The notes beneath the pieces were generated by a model. It saw only the letters and a list, made by a program, of their open reading frames with translations. It made no database searches and had not been told where the DNA came from. The position numbers and the translations under genes are program-made. A stretch of DNA of 64,000 nucleotides from JAPULR01 sp965238215 (GTDB taxonomy: Bacteria; Chloroflexota; Dehalococcoidia; Lucifugimonadales; GCA-2712585): positions 186,001 through 250,000 of the forward strand of contig OZ250180.1 of assembly GCA_965238215.1 (NCBI GenBank), read 5' to 3'. Below are positions 22,703-30,663 of this stretch, piece by piece; the stretch's first letter is position 1; the number at the start of each line of letters is the position of its first letter.

Positions 22703-24373
22703 CTAGATGCCTAGCACGTACCCGTCGCGGCGGGGGTCGGCCCCGCCCATGAGTATGCCCGACGCCGGATCGGCGGCGATGGCGTGGCCGCCACCCACCT
22801 CCATTCCCCACTCACCCAGCAGACCGAGGTCGTGGCCTCGGTCCGCCAGTTCCTCCCGCGCCGCCAGGGACACCCGCTCCTCCATGTTGATGGTCACGCC
22901 CGTCATCACGCGGAATCGCGCCGCCTCGATGGCCTCCTGCACGTTCATGCCGAACTCCAGCACGTTCAGCACCATCTGAGTTGTCGTCTGGGGAATGCCG
23001 TAGCTGCCGGGGGTACCGATGGAGAGGATGAACTTTCCGTCCTTGAACACCTGTATGGGGGCCATGTTGCTTCCCGGACGTTTGCCAGGCTGGACTAACA
23101 GACGGCTGTCGCTGCCCCCAACGATGTCCATCAGGTCAATGTTGTTGTTCATCAGTATGCCGGTGTTGCCCGCCACCACTCCGCAGCCGAAACCAGCTCC
23201 CAGGGTTTGCGTGATGCTGGCCACCGTGCCCTCTCCGTCCGCCGCCGAGAAGTGGGTCGTCTCGCCGCTGGTGTAGACGCTCGGGGCGCCGGCCACGATT
23301 GCGTCTTCCGGGGGGGTCTGAGTATACCGCTCCCCAATCACCGTCGAGGCCCGCTTGTGATTGATGAGACCCCTTCGCCCACGGGCGTATTCTTTGGTCA
23401 GCAGACCGGCCACGGGCACGTCCATGAAGTTGGGGTCTCCGCCGTAGGCTATCCGGTCGGGGACGGCAACCTTGATAGCCTCCGAGACCACGTGAATGTA
23501 GTCGGCGGAGTTGTGACCCATGCTGCGAAGGTCGAAGGCCTCCAGGATGTTCAGGGTCTCCAGCACCTGGAAGGCGTTGGAATTCGGCCCCGTGGTGACC
23601 ACTTCGTAGCCCTTGTAGGTGGTGCTGATGGGCGTCTCCCAGTTGGGCTCGTAGGAGTCCAGGTCTTCCGCGGTAATCAAACCGTCGGTCTCTCGCATGA
23701 ACCGGTCTATTTCCTGCGCCACCGCGCCCCGGTAGAAACCGTCCAACCCTTCTGCGGCGAGAGTCCTAAAGCTCTGGGCGAGGTTCGGCTGCTTCAGGAT
23801 ATGACCGGGCTGGGGAGGGCCGCCATTAGGTAGGTAGGCAGCCTTGGAGGTGGGAAACTGGGCCAACCGGCCTTCGTTCACTTCGAAATATCTGCTGTCG
23901 GACCCCGAAATGACGATCCCCTGCTCCGCTAGCTCGATGGCGGGCGCCAGCGCCGTCTCGCGGGAGAGGCTGCCGTAGGTATCCAGCATAGTCAGCCAGC
24001 CGTGGGGATTGCCCGGCACCAGCGGGCATCGAACGCCCACGCTGTGATTCTCGGACGTAAACTTCTCAGGCACAGCCTGTTGGGGCACCGCACCGGAGAA
24101 ATTCAACACCCGGCGCTCCTGGCCGTGGTTACGGCTGATAAGCAGGAACCCGATGCCGCCCAAGCCCGACATGAAGGGTTCCACCACGTTCAGAGCCGCG
24201 GCCGCAGCCACGGCCGCATCAACGGCGTTGCCGCCCTGGAGGAACATCTTCAGCCCCGCCAGAGAGGCCTCGTAGTTGGCGCAGGCCACCATTCCACGGC
24301 GGCTGGTAATGACGGGTCTGTGGGCCGTGAGGGCGCTGCCCCCCTCAGGCATGAAGTTTCTGCTGAACATCAT
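22703..24373 (-). CDS. gamma-glutamyltransferase family protein
   Basis: A 556-residue Ntn-hydrolase of the GGT family. The N-terminal GMVACANYEASLAGLKMFLQGGNAVDAAVAAA block, the autoprocessing/nucleophile segment SGETTHFSAADGEGTVASITQTLG (given in parts), the substrate-binding GKRPGSNMAPIQV and GTPGSYGIPQTTTQ are present in order. The Thr in ETTH is the expected nucleophile. No signal peptide is evident, so it is probably cytoplasmic, unlike periplasmic GGT. It may act on gamma-glutamyl amides or related lactams. The ATG at 24373 has GGAGAGAG upstream. Confidence 0.93.
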   Translation of the reverse strand: MMFSRNFMPEGGSALTAHRPVITSRRGMVACANYEASLAGLKMFLQGGNAVDAAVAAAAALNVVEPFMSGLGGIGFLLISRNHGQERRVLNFSGAVPQQAVPEKFTSENHSVGVRCPLVPGNPHGWLTMLDTYGSLSRETALAPAIELAEQGIVISGSDSRYFEVNEGRLAQFPTSKAAYLPNGGPPQPGHILKQPNLAQSFRTLAAEGLDGFYRGAVAQEIDRFMRETDGLITAEDLDSYEPNWETPISTTYKGYEVVTTGPNSNAFQVLETLNILEAFDLRSMGHNSADYIHVVSEAIKVAVPDRIAYGGDPNFMDVPVAGLLTKEYARGRRGLINHKRASTVIGERYTQTPPEDAIVAGAPSVYTSGETTHFSAADGEGTVASITQTLGAGFGCGVVAGNTGILMNNNIDLMDIVGGSDSRLLVQPGKRPGSNMAPIQVFKDGKFILSIGTPGSYGIPQTTTQMVLNVLEFGMNVQEAIEAARFRVMTGVTINMEERVSLAAREELADRGHDLGLLGEWGMEVGGGHAIAADPASGILMGGADPRRDGYVLGI

Positions 24374-24438
24374 TTTTCTCTCTCCAGTATTGAATTTCGT
24401 CTACAGATTTCCTCGTGCCGCATCGTCTTCCCATGCGG

Positions 24439-25548
24439 CTAATTATCGAAAATATCCTCTGGAAGGAAGGCGCTGACTACAAAATTCGGAACGTCCACCA
24501 CGTTGCTGACCTTCAGGTCGACGGCGACGCTGCAAATGACGTAGGCCTGCTCGCGACTCCAGCCCCGCTCCTGGAGCAGGTCAATCATGTTTAGCAGGGC
24601 GTTTCTCGCCGCCAGGGTCAGGTCTTCGCCCCGGTTCTCGCCGTCGTCGGTGACGGGCATGCCCATTGTGGCGGTAAACCTACGCGGCGCTGCCCACTGG
24701 GGAGGCTGGAAGTAACCTGGGTGGGCGAATCGGGGCCATCGGATGTTGAGTCGCTCCGCTTCCCCCTTATGCACTTGAAATCGAACGGCCTGGGTGGCCG
24801 CCATCTCGATGGCCGTCACGCAGCACTCCGAGTCTCCCTGGGCGAAATGCCCGTCACCCGCCGAATACAACGCGCCCTCCACGGCCACCGGAACGTAGAG
24901 CAGCGACCCCTTGGTCAGCTGCTTGACGTCGGCGTTTCCGCAGTTTTCACGAGGCGGCAGCGTCCGCAGTCCGTGTTGGGCCACCACGCCACCGGTGGGC
25001 ACGGCGTCGGTAGGGTCAGGCGGAAGCACGATGCCGCCCTTCTCCATTAGAGCCGCCTCCCGACGGGTCCACTCCGCAAGCTGCTGATGGGAAGGCGCCA
25101 CGCCCGCGGTGCCCATGAAGGCCCCGTAGGGTATACGAACGCCGGGCAGCATTTCCGAGGTGGCCCAGCCGTCGCTGATCGCCCAGTGCACCAAGTACGG
25201 CTCAAGGAAAACGTCCCGCAGGAAACCCATGCCGGGACTGATGCGCGTCCAGCCCGCCGCCTCCGGTATAACGTCGAGACACTCTATCTCCAGCAGGTCG
25301 CCGGGCTCTGCGCCCTTTACATAGACCGGACCGGTTAGGGGGTGCACCACGCCACGGGCGATTCTGGACACCGCCTCGATGGAATCGCCGAAGAGGATCT
25401 GCCCGTCGCAGGCGTCCCGGGTTTCCAGGACGACTTCTTCGCCCGGTTCCGCTTCCACCTTCGGCTCCACGTCCGGATGCCAGCGATTATGTCCCGTGCG
25501 GGGCTCATCCTTCAGCATCTTGTTGCGGTCTATCTCAATACTTTTCAT
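24439..25548 (-). CDS. acetamidase/formamidase family protein
   Basis: A 369-residue FmdA/AmdA family amidohydrolase. The N-terminal metal region with HNRWHPDVEPKVEAEPGEEVVLETRDA (two blocks), GPVYVKGAEPGDLLEIECLDV, the AHQ-like HQQLAEW and GDGHFAQGDSECCVTAIEM are family segments. It should hydrolyse formamide, acetamide or a related short amide to ammonia and acid. ATG at 25548, GGAGGG upstream. It lies 65 bases upstream of the gamma-glutamyltransferase-like gene on the same strand, so the two may be co-transcribed. Confidence 0.93.
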   Translation of the reverse strand: MKSIEIDRNKMLKDEPRTGHNRWHPDVEPKVEAEPGEEVVLETRDACDGQILFGDSIEAVSRIARGVVHPLTGPVYVKGAEPGDLLEIECLDVIPEAAGWTRISPGMGFLRDVFLEPYLVHWAISDGWATSEMLPGVRIPYGAFMGTAGVAPSHQQLAEWTRREAALMEKGGIVLPPDPTDAVPTGGVVAQHGLRTLPPRENCGNADVKQLTKGSLLYVPVAVEGALYSAGDGHFAQGDSECCVTAIEMAATQAVRFQVHKGEAERLNIRWPRFAHPGYFQPPQWAAPRRFTATMGMPVTDDGENRGEDLTLAARNALLNMIDLLQERGWSREQAYVICSVAVDLKVSNVVDVPNFVVSAFLPEDIFDN

Positions 25549-25609
25549 GTTGGCCCTCCGGCCCGCGGGAGCGAACTTCTGCGGTAGTATAGCACCGACG
25601 AAGGGGTTT

Positions 25610-25632
25610 GGGGGAATGACGGTGATTCCCCC
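25610..25632. promoter_or_regulatory. inverted repeat in a divergent intergenic region
   Basis: GGGGGAAT (25610-25617) and ATTCCCCC (25625-25632) form a perfect 8-base inverted repeat with a 7-base centre. It lies between the divergent formamidase and cupin genes, where an operator would be expected. It could equally be a remnant of a dispersed repeat. Confidence 0.4.
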
Positions 25633-25667
25633 TCGATTCTTGCCCGTAGGGTTTCCCGACCAGTCGG

Positions 25668-25696
25668 TTGGCTATCACAATCCCAACTGATACAAT
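25668..25696 (+). promoter_or_regulatory. sigma-70-type promoter of the cupin/sulfite-oxidase-like operon
   Basis: TTGGCT (25668-25673), 17-base spacer, TACAAT (25691-25696). It lies 70 bases upstream of the GTG start of the cupin gene. Confidence 0.55.
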
Positions 25697-25765
25697 GGAG
25701 ACCTTTGGTCTGCCGCCCCATGTGGCGGACCCCAAAACGCAGACACCCGATTTCAAGGAGGCAGT

Positions 25766-26131
25766 GTGAAGATAATAAGGATAGCAGACGTGCCCAAGGA
25801 AGACTCCAGCGACGCCCCAATCTTCTTCGGCGGGGCCGTTTCCCGCCAGGACCTGGTTACGGAAAAGAGCAGCAAGTTCTTCAACTTCAGCGTCGTGAAC
25901 TTCGACGCCGGAGCGCGTAACAAGTTTCACATCCACACCAGCGACCAGATTCTTCTAGTCACCCAAGGCCGGGGCATCGTGGCCACCGAGGACCAAGAGC
26001 ACGAGGTTACCGAGGGAACAACCATCCACGTTCCCGCCGGCGAGAAGCACTGGCACGGCGCCACCGCCGATTCGTCATTCTCCCACATTACCCTCACCGC
26101 AGCGGGTAGCTCTACAGATATTGTCGGCTAG
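25766..26131 (+). CDS. cupin domain protein
   Basis: A 121-residue single cupin. Motif 1 NKFHIHTSDQILLVTQGRG and motif 2 VPAGEKHWHGA supply the metal-binding His residues. Small cupins include dioxygenases, isomerases and sensors, so no activity is assigned. GTG start at 25766 with AAGGAGG upstream. The sulfite-oxidase-like gene follows 42 bases downstream on the same strand and the two probably share the promoter at 25668. Confidence 0.9.
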   Translation: MKIIRIADVPKEDSSDAPIFFGGAVSRQDLVTEKSSKFFNFSVVNFDAGARNKFHIHTSDQILLVTQGRGIVATEDQEHEVTEGTTIHVPAGEKHWHGATADSSFSHITLTAAGSSTDIVG

Positions 26132-26173
26132 CTTGCGGCCCACCAAACCCCATCTTAGAGGCGAAGTCTACAG

Positions 26174-27286
26174 ATGATGATGGACCACAGCAGTCCTGCC
26201 GCCAACGACTCCTCCGCCCTGACCACGATTTCGGAAGATCCCTCCGTCAAAGAGTCGCTCATAACTTCCCTGGACGCCCCCATCACCCCAACGGAGCGGT
26301 TCTACGTTCGCAACCACTTTAGCGTTGTGCCCCAGATTGACGCAACCGAGTGGCGGCTGAAGGTCGACGGGCTGGTCCGTCAATCCCTGGAATTGAGCTT
26401 AGAGGAGCTTCTGGGCCTGCCCAGCCGGGAGTCCGTCGTCACCCTGGAGTGCGCCGGAAACAGCCGCTCCTACCTGACGCCGGCGGCGGAGGGCATCGGG
26501 TTCTCGCACGGCGCCGTTAGTACGGCCCGGTGGAAGGGTGTGCCCCTAGCGCTGGTCCTGGAGCGGGCCGGCGCGGAGAGAGACGCCCTGGAGGTGGTGT
26601 TCCACGGGACCGACACGGGCGAAGAGGAAGAGGACGGCGTTGTCTACTCCACGGAGCTGCCCTACGCTCGAAGCCTGCCCCTGGCGACGGCCATGAGGCC
26701 GGAACTGCTTCTCGCCTACGAGATGAACAGTAAACCGTTGACTCCCGACCACGGGTTTCCCCTCCGTCTGCTCGTGCCTCGGTGGTACGGCATGGCGTCG
26801 GTGAAGTGGCTCACTCGCATTGAGGTGGTGGACAAGCCCTTTGAAGGCTTCTTTCAGAAGCGGCGCTACGTCTTCATCGACGAAGGCGTGGAGGGCGAGC
26901 CGGCGCGCAAGCCCGTCACCACCCTGAAGGTCAAGTCCATCATCACTGCACCGAGGCACGGCGAGGTTATTCAGCCGGGCGGTTATGTCATTCGAGGATT
27001 CGCCTGGTCGGGAGTGGGGGGAGTGACTTCCGTAGAAGTCACCACCGATGGCGGGAGAAACTGGTCGGGAGCCAAGCTGCTGGGATCTTCCGACCACAAC
27101 GCTTGGCGTCAGTGGGAGTTCCCGTGGACAGCAAAGGAGCAGGGGCACTTTATATTTATGGCCCGCGCCACCGATTCGGCGGGCAACGGGCAGCCCAAGA
27201 GCGTTCCGTGGAACTTCCGGGGCTACGCCAACAACGGCATCCACACTCTGGCGGTGGAGGTCCCGGCCAGCAGGGCGCAGCGCTAG
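26174..27286 (+). CDS. sulfite oxidase-like molybdopterin enzyme
   Basis: A 370-residue sulfite-oxidase family protein. The Mo-ligand Cys is in VTLECAGNSRS (Cys93). HGFPLRLLVPRWYGMASVKWLTRIEV is a conserved cofactor-binding block. The C-terminal third (from about residue 255, ITAPRHGEVI..VRGFAWSG) is the Mo-co dimerisation/Ig-like domain with DGGRNWS. No Tat or Sec signal and no haem domain are visible, so it is either cytoplasmic or exported with a partner. Sulfite oxidation is the usual reaction, but related enzymes act on nitrate or oxidised Met. Confidence 0.93.
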   Translation: MMMDHSSPAANDSSALTTISEDPSVKESLITSLDAPITPTERFYVRNHFSVVPQIDATEWRLKVDGLVRQSLELSLEELLGLPSRESVVTLECAGNSRSYLTPAAEGIGFSHGAVSTARWKGVPLALVLERAGAERDALEVVFHGTDTGEEEEDGVVYSTELPYARSLPLATAMRPELLLAYEMNSKPLTPDHGFPLRLLVPRWYGMASVKWLTRIEVVDKPFEGFFQKRRYVFIDEGVEGEPARKPVTTLKVKSIITAPRHGEVIQPGGYVIRGFAWSGVGGVTSVEVTTDGGRNWSGAKLLGSSDHNAWRQWEFPWTAKEQGHFIFMARATDSAGNGQPKSVPWNFRGYANNGIHTLAVEVPASRAQR

Positions 27287-27331
27287 GGCGGCCCACAAGT
27301 CATTTATATGAAAACGGACGTGGGGCAGGGG

Positions 27332-27359
27332 AGGGGGCGGGGTTGAAACTCGCCCCTAC
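27332..27359. repeat. degenerate copy of dispersed palindrome
   Basis: The stretch reads like AGGGGGCGGGGTTGAAAC followed by TCGCCCCTAC, a variant of the GTAGGGGCAGGTTTnAAACCTGCCCCTAC palindrome found at 22600-22628 and 49621-49650. It follows the end of the sulfite-oxidase-like gene. Confidence 0.6.
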
Positions 27360-27400
27360 GAAATGGGTTGCAATATCTGCGTGAACAGCACGTATACTGT

Positions 27401-27412
27401 CTATGTTCATAG
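27401..27412. promoter_or_regulatory. small palindrome near a possible weak promoter
   Basis: CTATG-TT-CATAG (27401-27412) lies just after TATACT (27393-27398), with TTGCAA 19 bases upstream of that. The spacing is longer than ideal. A repressor site upstream of the ATC-hydrolase-like gene is possible. Confidence 0.3.
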
Positions 27413-27455
27413 TAATGACAGGTTCGGCGGCGTATATCGACAAGGGGAAGAATAA

Positions 27456-27956
27456 ATGGGCCTAGACATCGATAACATGAGCGTCCTAGACCGCCGCCGC
27501 ATAGAGGCGCTGGTTCTCGGCCCCATGATTCGCGCCTTCGAGGAGGAGATTGGGCGGGAACGCGCCCACGCCATCGCCCGCAGGACCATCGTCAAGATTG
27601 CCGAAGAACAGGGACGCACCCTTTCCCAGCGGATGGGCGGCGACGACTTGACCGCCTTCTCCAAGAGCAAAGACCCCTGGGTTCGGGGAGGCGCCCTGGA
27701 GACGGACACGCTGGAGGACAACAATAGTAGGGTGTCGTTCAACGTCACCCGGTGCCGCTACGCCGAGATGTACCGGGAGTTGGGCATGGCGGACCTGGGC
27801 GGCATCTTCTCGTGTGGACGGGACGGCGCCCTCTCCACCGGCTTCAACCCCAGCATCAAGCTGGCCCGTTCCCAGACCATCATGGAAGGCGCAACGCATT
27901 GCGACTTCCGATACACCATTGAAAAGGACGACGCAGTTTCGTCCCAAGGAGAATAG
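27456..27956 (+). CDS. L-2-amino-thiazoline-4-carboxylic acid hydrolase-like protein
   Basis: A 166-residue protein resembling the ATC hydrolase family, which opens the thiazoline ring of L-2-amino-thiazoline-4-carboxylate on the route to L-cysteine. The characteristic C-terminal block is present: NVTRCRYAEMYRELGMADL, IFSCGRDGALSTGFNP and SQTIMEGATHCDFRY. Cys residues in TRC, FSC and THC are family-conserved. ATG at 27456 with AAGGGGA upstream. The aldo/keto reductase starts 3 bases after the stop, so they are co-translated. Many relatives have broader or unknown substrates. Confidence 0.85.
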   Translation: MGLDIDNMSVLDRRRIEALVLGPMIRAFEEEIGRERAHAIARRTIVKIAEEQGRTLSQRMGGDDLTAFSKSKDPWVRGGALETDTLEDNNSRVSFNVTRCRYAEMYRELGMADLGGIFSCGRDGALSTGFNPSIKLARSQTIMEGATHCDFRYTIEKDDAVSSQGE

Positions 27957-27959
27957 ACC

Positions 27960-28790
27960 ATGCAGACGCGCATGATTAGAGACCTGAAGGTGCCGGTAGT
28001 CGGCATGGGTTCCGCCGGCAGCTTTGACGTGCCCATGAGCGAATTGGAGGTGCGCAAGCAGATTCTGGACAACTGCATCTCCCAGGGCAGCAACTTCGTC
28101 GACACATCACCAATGTACCGCCGCTCGGAACAGGTCATTGGAGCCGCCATGGAGGGCAAGCGGGACAAGTTTCAGCTAGCCACCAAGGTCTGGTGCACGG
28201 GCCGAGATACGGCGGTCAGGCAGATGGCCCGATCATTCGAACTGCTCAGGACGGACTACATCGAGGTTATGCAGATCCACAACCTCGTCGACTGGCGAAC
28301 CCACCTACCCCTTCTGGAGGAGATGAAGGCCGATGGAAAAATTAGCGTCATCGGCCTCACCCACTACTCACCAGACGCTCTGCCGGAGATGGCTGAGATA
28401 ATGCGGACCGGCCGCATCGACTCGGTGCAGATCTCCCACAACGTTATGGAGAGGGAGGTGGAGGACGTGATTCTGCCCCTAGCCGAGGAGATGGGCATCG
28501 GCATCATCGTCATGCGCCCCGTTGGAGCCGGTCAGCTATTTCGCAACCTGCAAGAGAAGCCGAACCTGGAGCCGCTGCAGGAGTTTGGCATCCGCACGTG
28601 GGGGCAGGCCCTCATGGCATGGCTTCTGGCAGACCCACGTGTCACCGTGCTGATTCCCGCCACTCGCCGGCCACAGAGGATAATTGAAAACGCAGCAGCA
28701 GGAGAAGTCACCATTCCCCCGGAGATGAGAGACTACGTCCTGAGCGAGGCTCAACGCTGCCTCAAGCCAGACTTTTATGGCATAGGTTGA
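27960..28790 (+). CDS. aldo/keto reductase
   Basis: A 276-residue NADPH-dependent oxidoreductase with a (beta/alpha)8 fold. The catalytic tetrad can be placed as Asp48, Tyr53 (SPMYRRSE), Lys76 (LATKVW) and His107 (MQIHN). VTVLIPATRRPQRIIENAAA near the end is the phosphate-binding segment. At 276 residues it is on the short side for the family. It starts 3 bases after the ATC-hydrolase-like gene and is followed by an M20 hydrolase 15 bases on, giving a three-gene catabolic set. Confidence 0.93.
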   Translation: MQTRMIRDLKVPVVGMGSAGSFDVPMSELEVRKQILDNCISQGSNFVDTSPMYRRSEQVIGAAMEGKRDKFQLATKVWCTGRDTAVRQMARSFELLRTDYIEVMQIHNLVDWRTHLPLLEEMKADGKISVIGLTHYSPDALPEMAEIMRTGRIDSVQISHNVMEREVEDVILPLAEEMGIGIIVMRPVGAGQLFRNLQEKPNLEPLQEFGIRTWGQALMAWLLADPRVTVLIPATRRPQRIIENAAAGEVTIPPEMRDYVLSEAQRCLKPDFYGIG

Positions 28791-28805
28791 GGTAGACACA
28801 CCGCC

Positions 28806-30044
28806 ATGCTGAATATAAACGCCCTCAGACTTAGCGAAACCCTGGAATCCCTGGGACGCATTGGCGAAACCCCGGAGGGAATGCAGCGGATAGCCTTCAG
28901 CCCCGCCGACGTGGACGGACGGGGGTTCGTTAAGACCCTGATGGGCAAGGCGGGCTTGAGTGTCCGGATGGACGCCGCCGGGAACGTCATCGGTCGCAAG
29001 GAGGGCGCGATTGCGGGGCTGCCCGCCATCGGAATGGGTTCCCACACCGACACGGTGCCCAAGGGCGGCAAGTACGACGGGGCCCTCGGCGTGATGGGGG
29101 CCATCGAATGCGTCCAAACCCTGAAGGACAGCGGCGTGACCACGCGCCATCCCATTGAAGTGCTGGTGTACACCAACGAGGAGGGCACCCAGTTCCGAAG
29201 CTGGCTTTACGGCAGCCGCGCCATGGTCGGGCTGCTGGAGGAGGACGACCTAACCGCCGTAGACGAAATCGGTGTGTCTATCGGCGAGCGGCTTAAGGAC
29301 GTGGGCGGCGACGTCACCCGCATCATGGAGGCGGCCCGCAGCTCCGACGAATTCTCAGCCTATCTGGAACTACACATTGAGCAAGGCCCCGTCCTGTACC
29401 GGACCGGAGTCGCCATCGGCGACGTAACGGCCATCACCGGACGGATCGGCATGAACGTATCCGTCAGAGGCATGGCCAACCACGCCGGCACCACTCCCAT
29501 GGGCCACCGTCGAGACGCCCTGCTGACCGCCACCCACGTCATTCAGTCGGTCAACGCAATCGCTACCGACGAAGAAATATGCCGCGTCGGAACCGTGGGC
29601 ATGGTGGACGTAAGCCCCAACGCGGAGAACGTCATCCCCGGTCGGGTGGACTTCAGCGTGGAGTTCAGGGACGAAACGGTCGACCGCATTAGGCAGGCGG
29701 CAAACCGCTTCCGGGAGGTGTGCGACGCCCTGTCTCAACGTTATGACGTTGCCATAGAGATAGAGGAGATCGGGCTGGCCTCACCCGCGCCCATGAACGA
29801 CGACATTCGCGAGGTAATCCGAGAATCGGCTCGAAAGCTGGGTCTGGATATCACCTCGCTTCCCAGCGGCGCAGGCCACGACGCTCAATCCATGGCGGAG
29901 ATTACCAGGGCGGGGATGATTTTCGTGCCCAGCGTAGACGGCGTCAGCCACTCGCCGCGGGAATACACCTCGCCTGAGGACTGCGTCAACGGAGCGAACG
30001 TCCTACTGCAAACTCTACTGGCACTGGACTCCACCTTCAACTAA
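28806..30044 (+). CDS. Zn-dependent amidase/hydantoinase-type M20 hydrolase
   Basis: A 412-residue enzyme of the N-carbamoyl-L-amino-acid hydrolase/allantoate amidohydrolase group. Metal-site segments: GMGSHTDTVPKGGKYDGALGV, VYTNEEGTQF, YLELHIEQGPVLY, and GAGHDAQSMAEI near the C-terminus with PSVDGVSHSPREYT. The dimerisation domain lies between about residues 210 and 325. It splits carbamoyl- or ureido-type bonds in amino-acid derivatives. It is the last gene of the 27.4-30.0 kb set; substrate not determinable. Confidence 0.93.
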   Translation: MLNINALRLSETLESLGRIGETPEGMQRIAFSPADVDGRGFVKTLMGKAGLSVRMDAAGNVIGRKEGAIAGLPAIGMGSHTDTVPKGGKYDGALGVMGAIECVQTLKDSGVTTRHPIEVLVYTNEEGTQFRSWLYGSRAMVGLLEEDDLTAVDEIGVSIGERLKDVGGDVTRIMEAARSSDEFSAYLELHIEQGPVLYRTGVAIGDVTAITGRIGMNVSVRGMANHAGTTPMGHRRDALLTATHVIQSVNAIATDEEICRVGTVGMVDVSPNAENVIPGRVDFSVEFRDETVDRIRQAANRFREVCDALSQRYDVAIEIEEIGLASPAPMNDDIREVIRESARKLGLDITSLPSGAGHDAQSMAEITRAGMIFVPSVDGVSHSPREYTSPEDCVNGANVLLQTLLALDSTFN

Positions 30045-30144
30045 CGGCCCTTCATCCCTCCAGGCAAAGTGACAGCCTTTCTGAACTGGTGTACAGGGCT
30101 GACATTGTTTGGGATGACTTGAGGCGGGGATCCAGGCTATAGTC

Positions 30145-30429
30145 ATGAGTATCAGGTTCTACATTGACGCAGAGAGCGGAGAACCCCACATCTTCAATCA
30201 TGGAGTCGAAGAACGCGAAGTCGAGGACATCCTGGCGTCGCCCGGAGAGGACCGTCCAGGGCGAGAAAGTTCACGAATTGCAGTTGGCAAGACTAGTGAC
30301 GGACGTTATCTCAGGGTTATCTACGTCCCAGACCGCGATCCAGGACAAGTTTTCGTGATAACGGCATACGAGCTAAGAGGGAAACCCCTAGCCGCATTTC
30401 GGCGACGTATGAGAAGGAGCGGAAGATGA
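30145..30429 (+). CDS. DUF4258-like/RelE-fold toxin-like protein
   Basis: A 94-residue basic protein. The pattern HIFNHGVEEREVEDILASPGEDRPGRE, then GRYLRVIYVPDRDPGQVFVITAYEL, resembles DUF4258 and BrnT-like small toxins. Its stop overlaps the ATG of the next gene (ATGA, 30426-30429), the layout of a type II toxin-antitoxin pair. No frameshift. Toxicity is inferred, not shown by sequence. Confidence 0.75.
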   Translation: MSIRFYIDAESGEPHIFNHGVEEREVEDILASPGEDRPGRESSRIAVGKTSDGRYLRVIYVPDRDPGQVFVITAYELRGKPLAAFRRRMRRSGR

Positions 30430-30626
30430 AGAACGCCACTAATTTCCCGCCGGGATGGGATGAGAAGCGCGTCCAAAGTGTGCTCAATCACTACGAATCC
30501 CTTACCGAGGAAGAGGAAGTCGCTGAGGACGAGGCCGCTTTTGAAGACTTTTCGCAGACGATTATGGCAGTTCCCAAGGAACTAGCGCCTATCGTACGAG
30601 CGCTGATTGCAGACCGCGCCAAGTAA
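30426..30626 (+). CDS. small acidic protein, putative antitoxin
   Basis: A 66-residue, strongly acidic protein. FPPGWDEKRVQSVLNHYESLTEEEEVAEDEAAFED (in two blocks) followed by a short helical tail. I recall this pattern from small proteins paired with DUF4258-type genes. The four-base overlap with the upstream gene supports coupled expression. The acid/base complementarity of the two proteins fits a toxin-antitoxin pair. Confidence 0.75.
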   Translation: MKNATNFPPGWDEKRVQSVLNHYESLTEEEEVAEDEAAFEDFSQTIMAVPKELAPIVRALIADRAK

Positions 30627-30663
30627 CCACGCGAAATACGGCTAGAAGTATCGGCGCAGCCCC

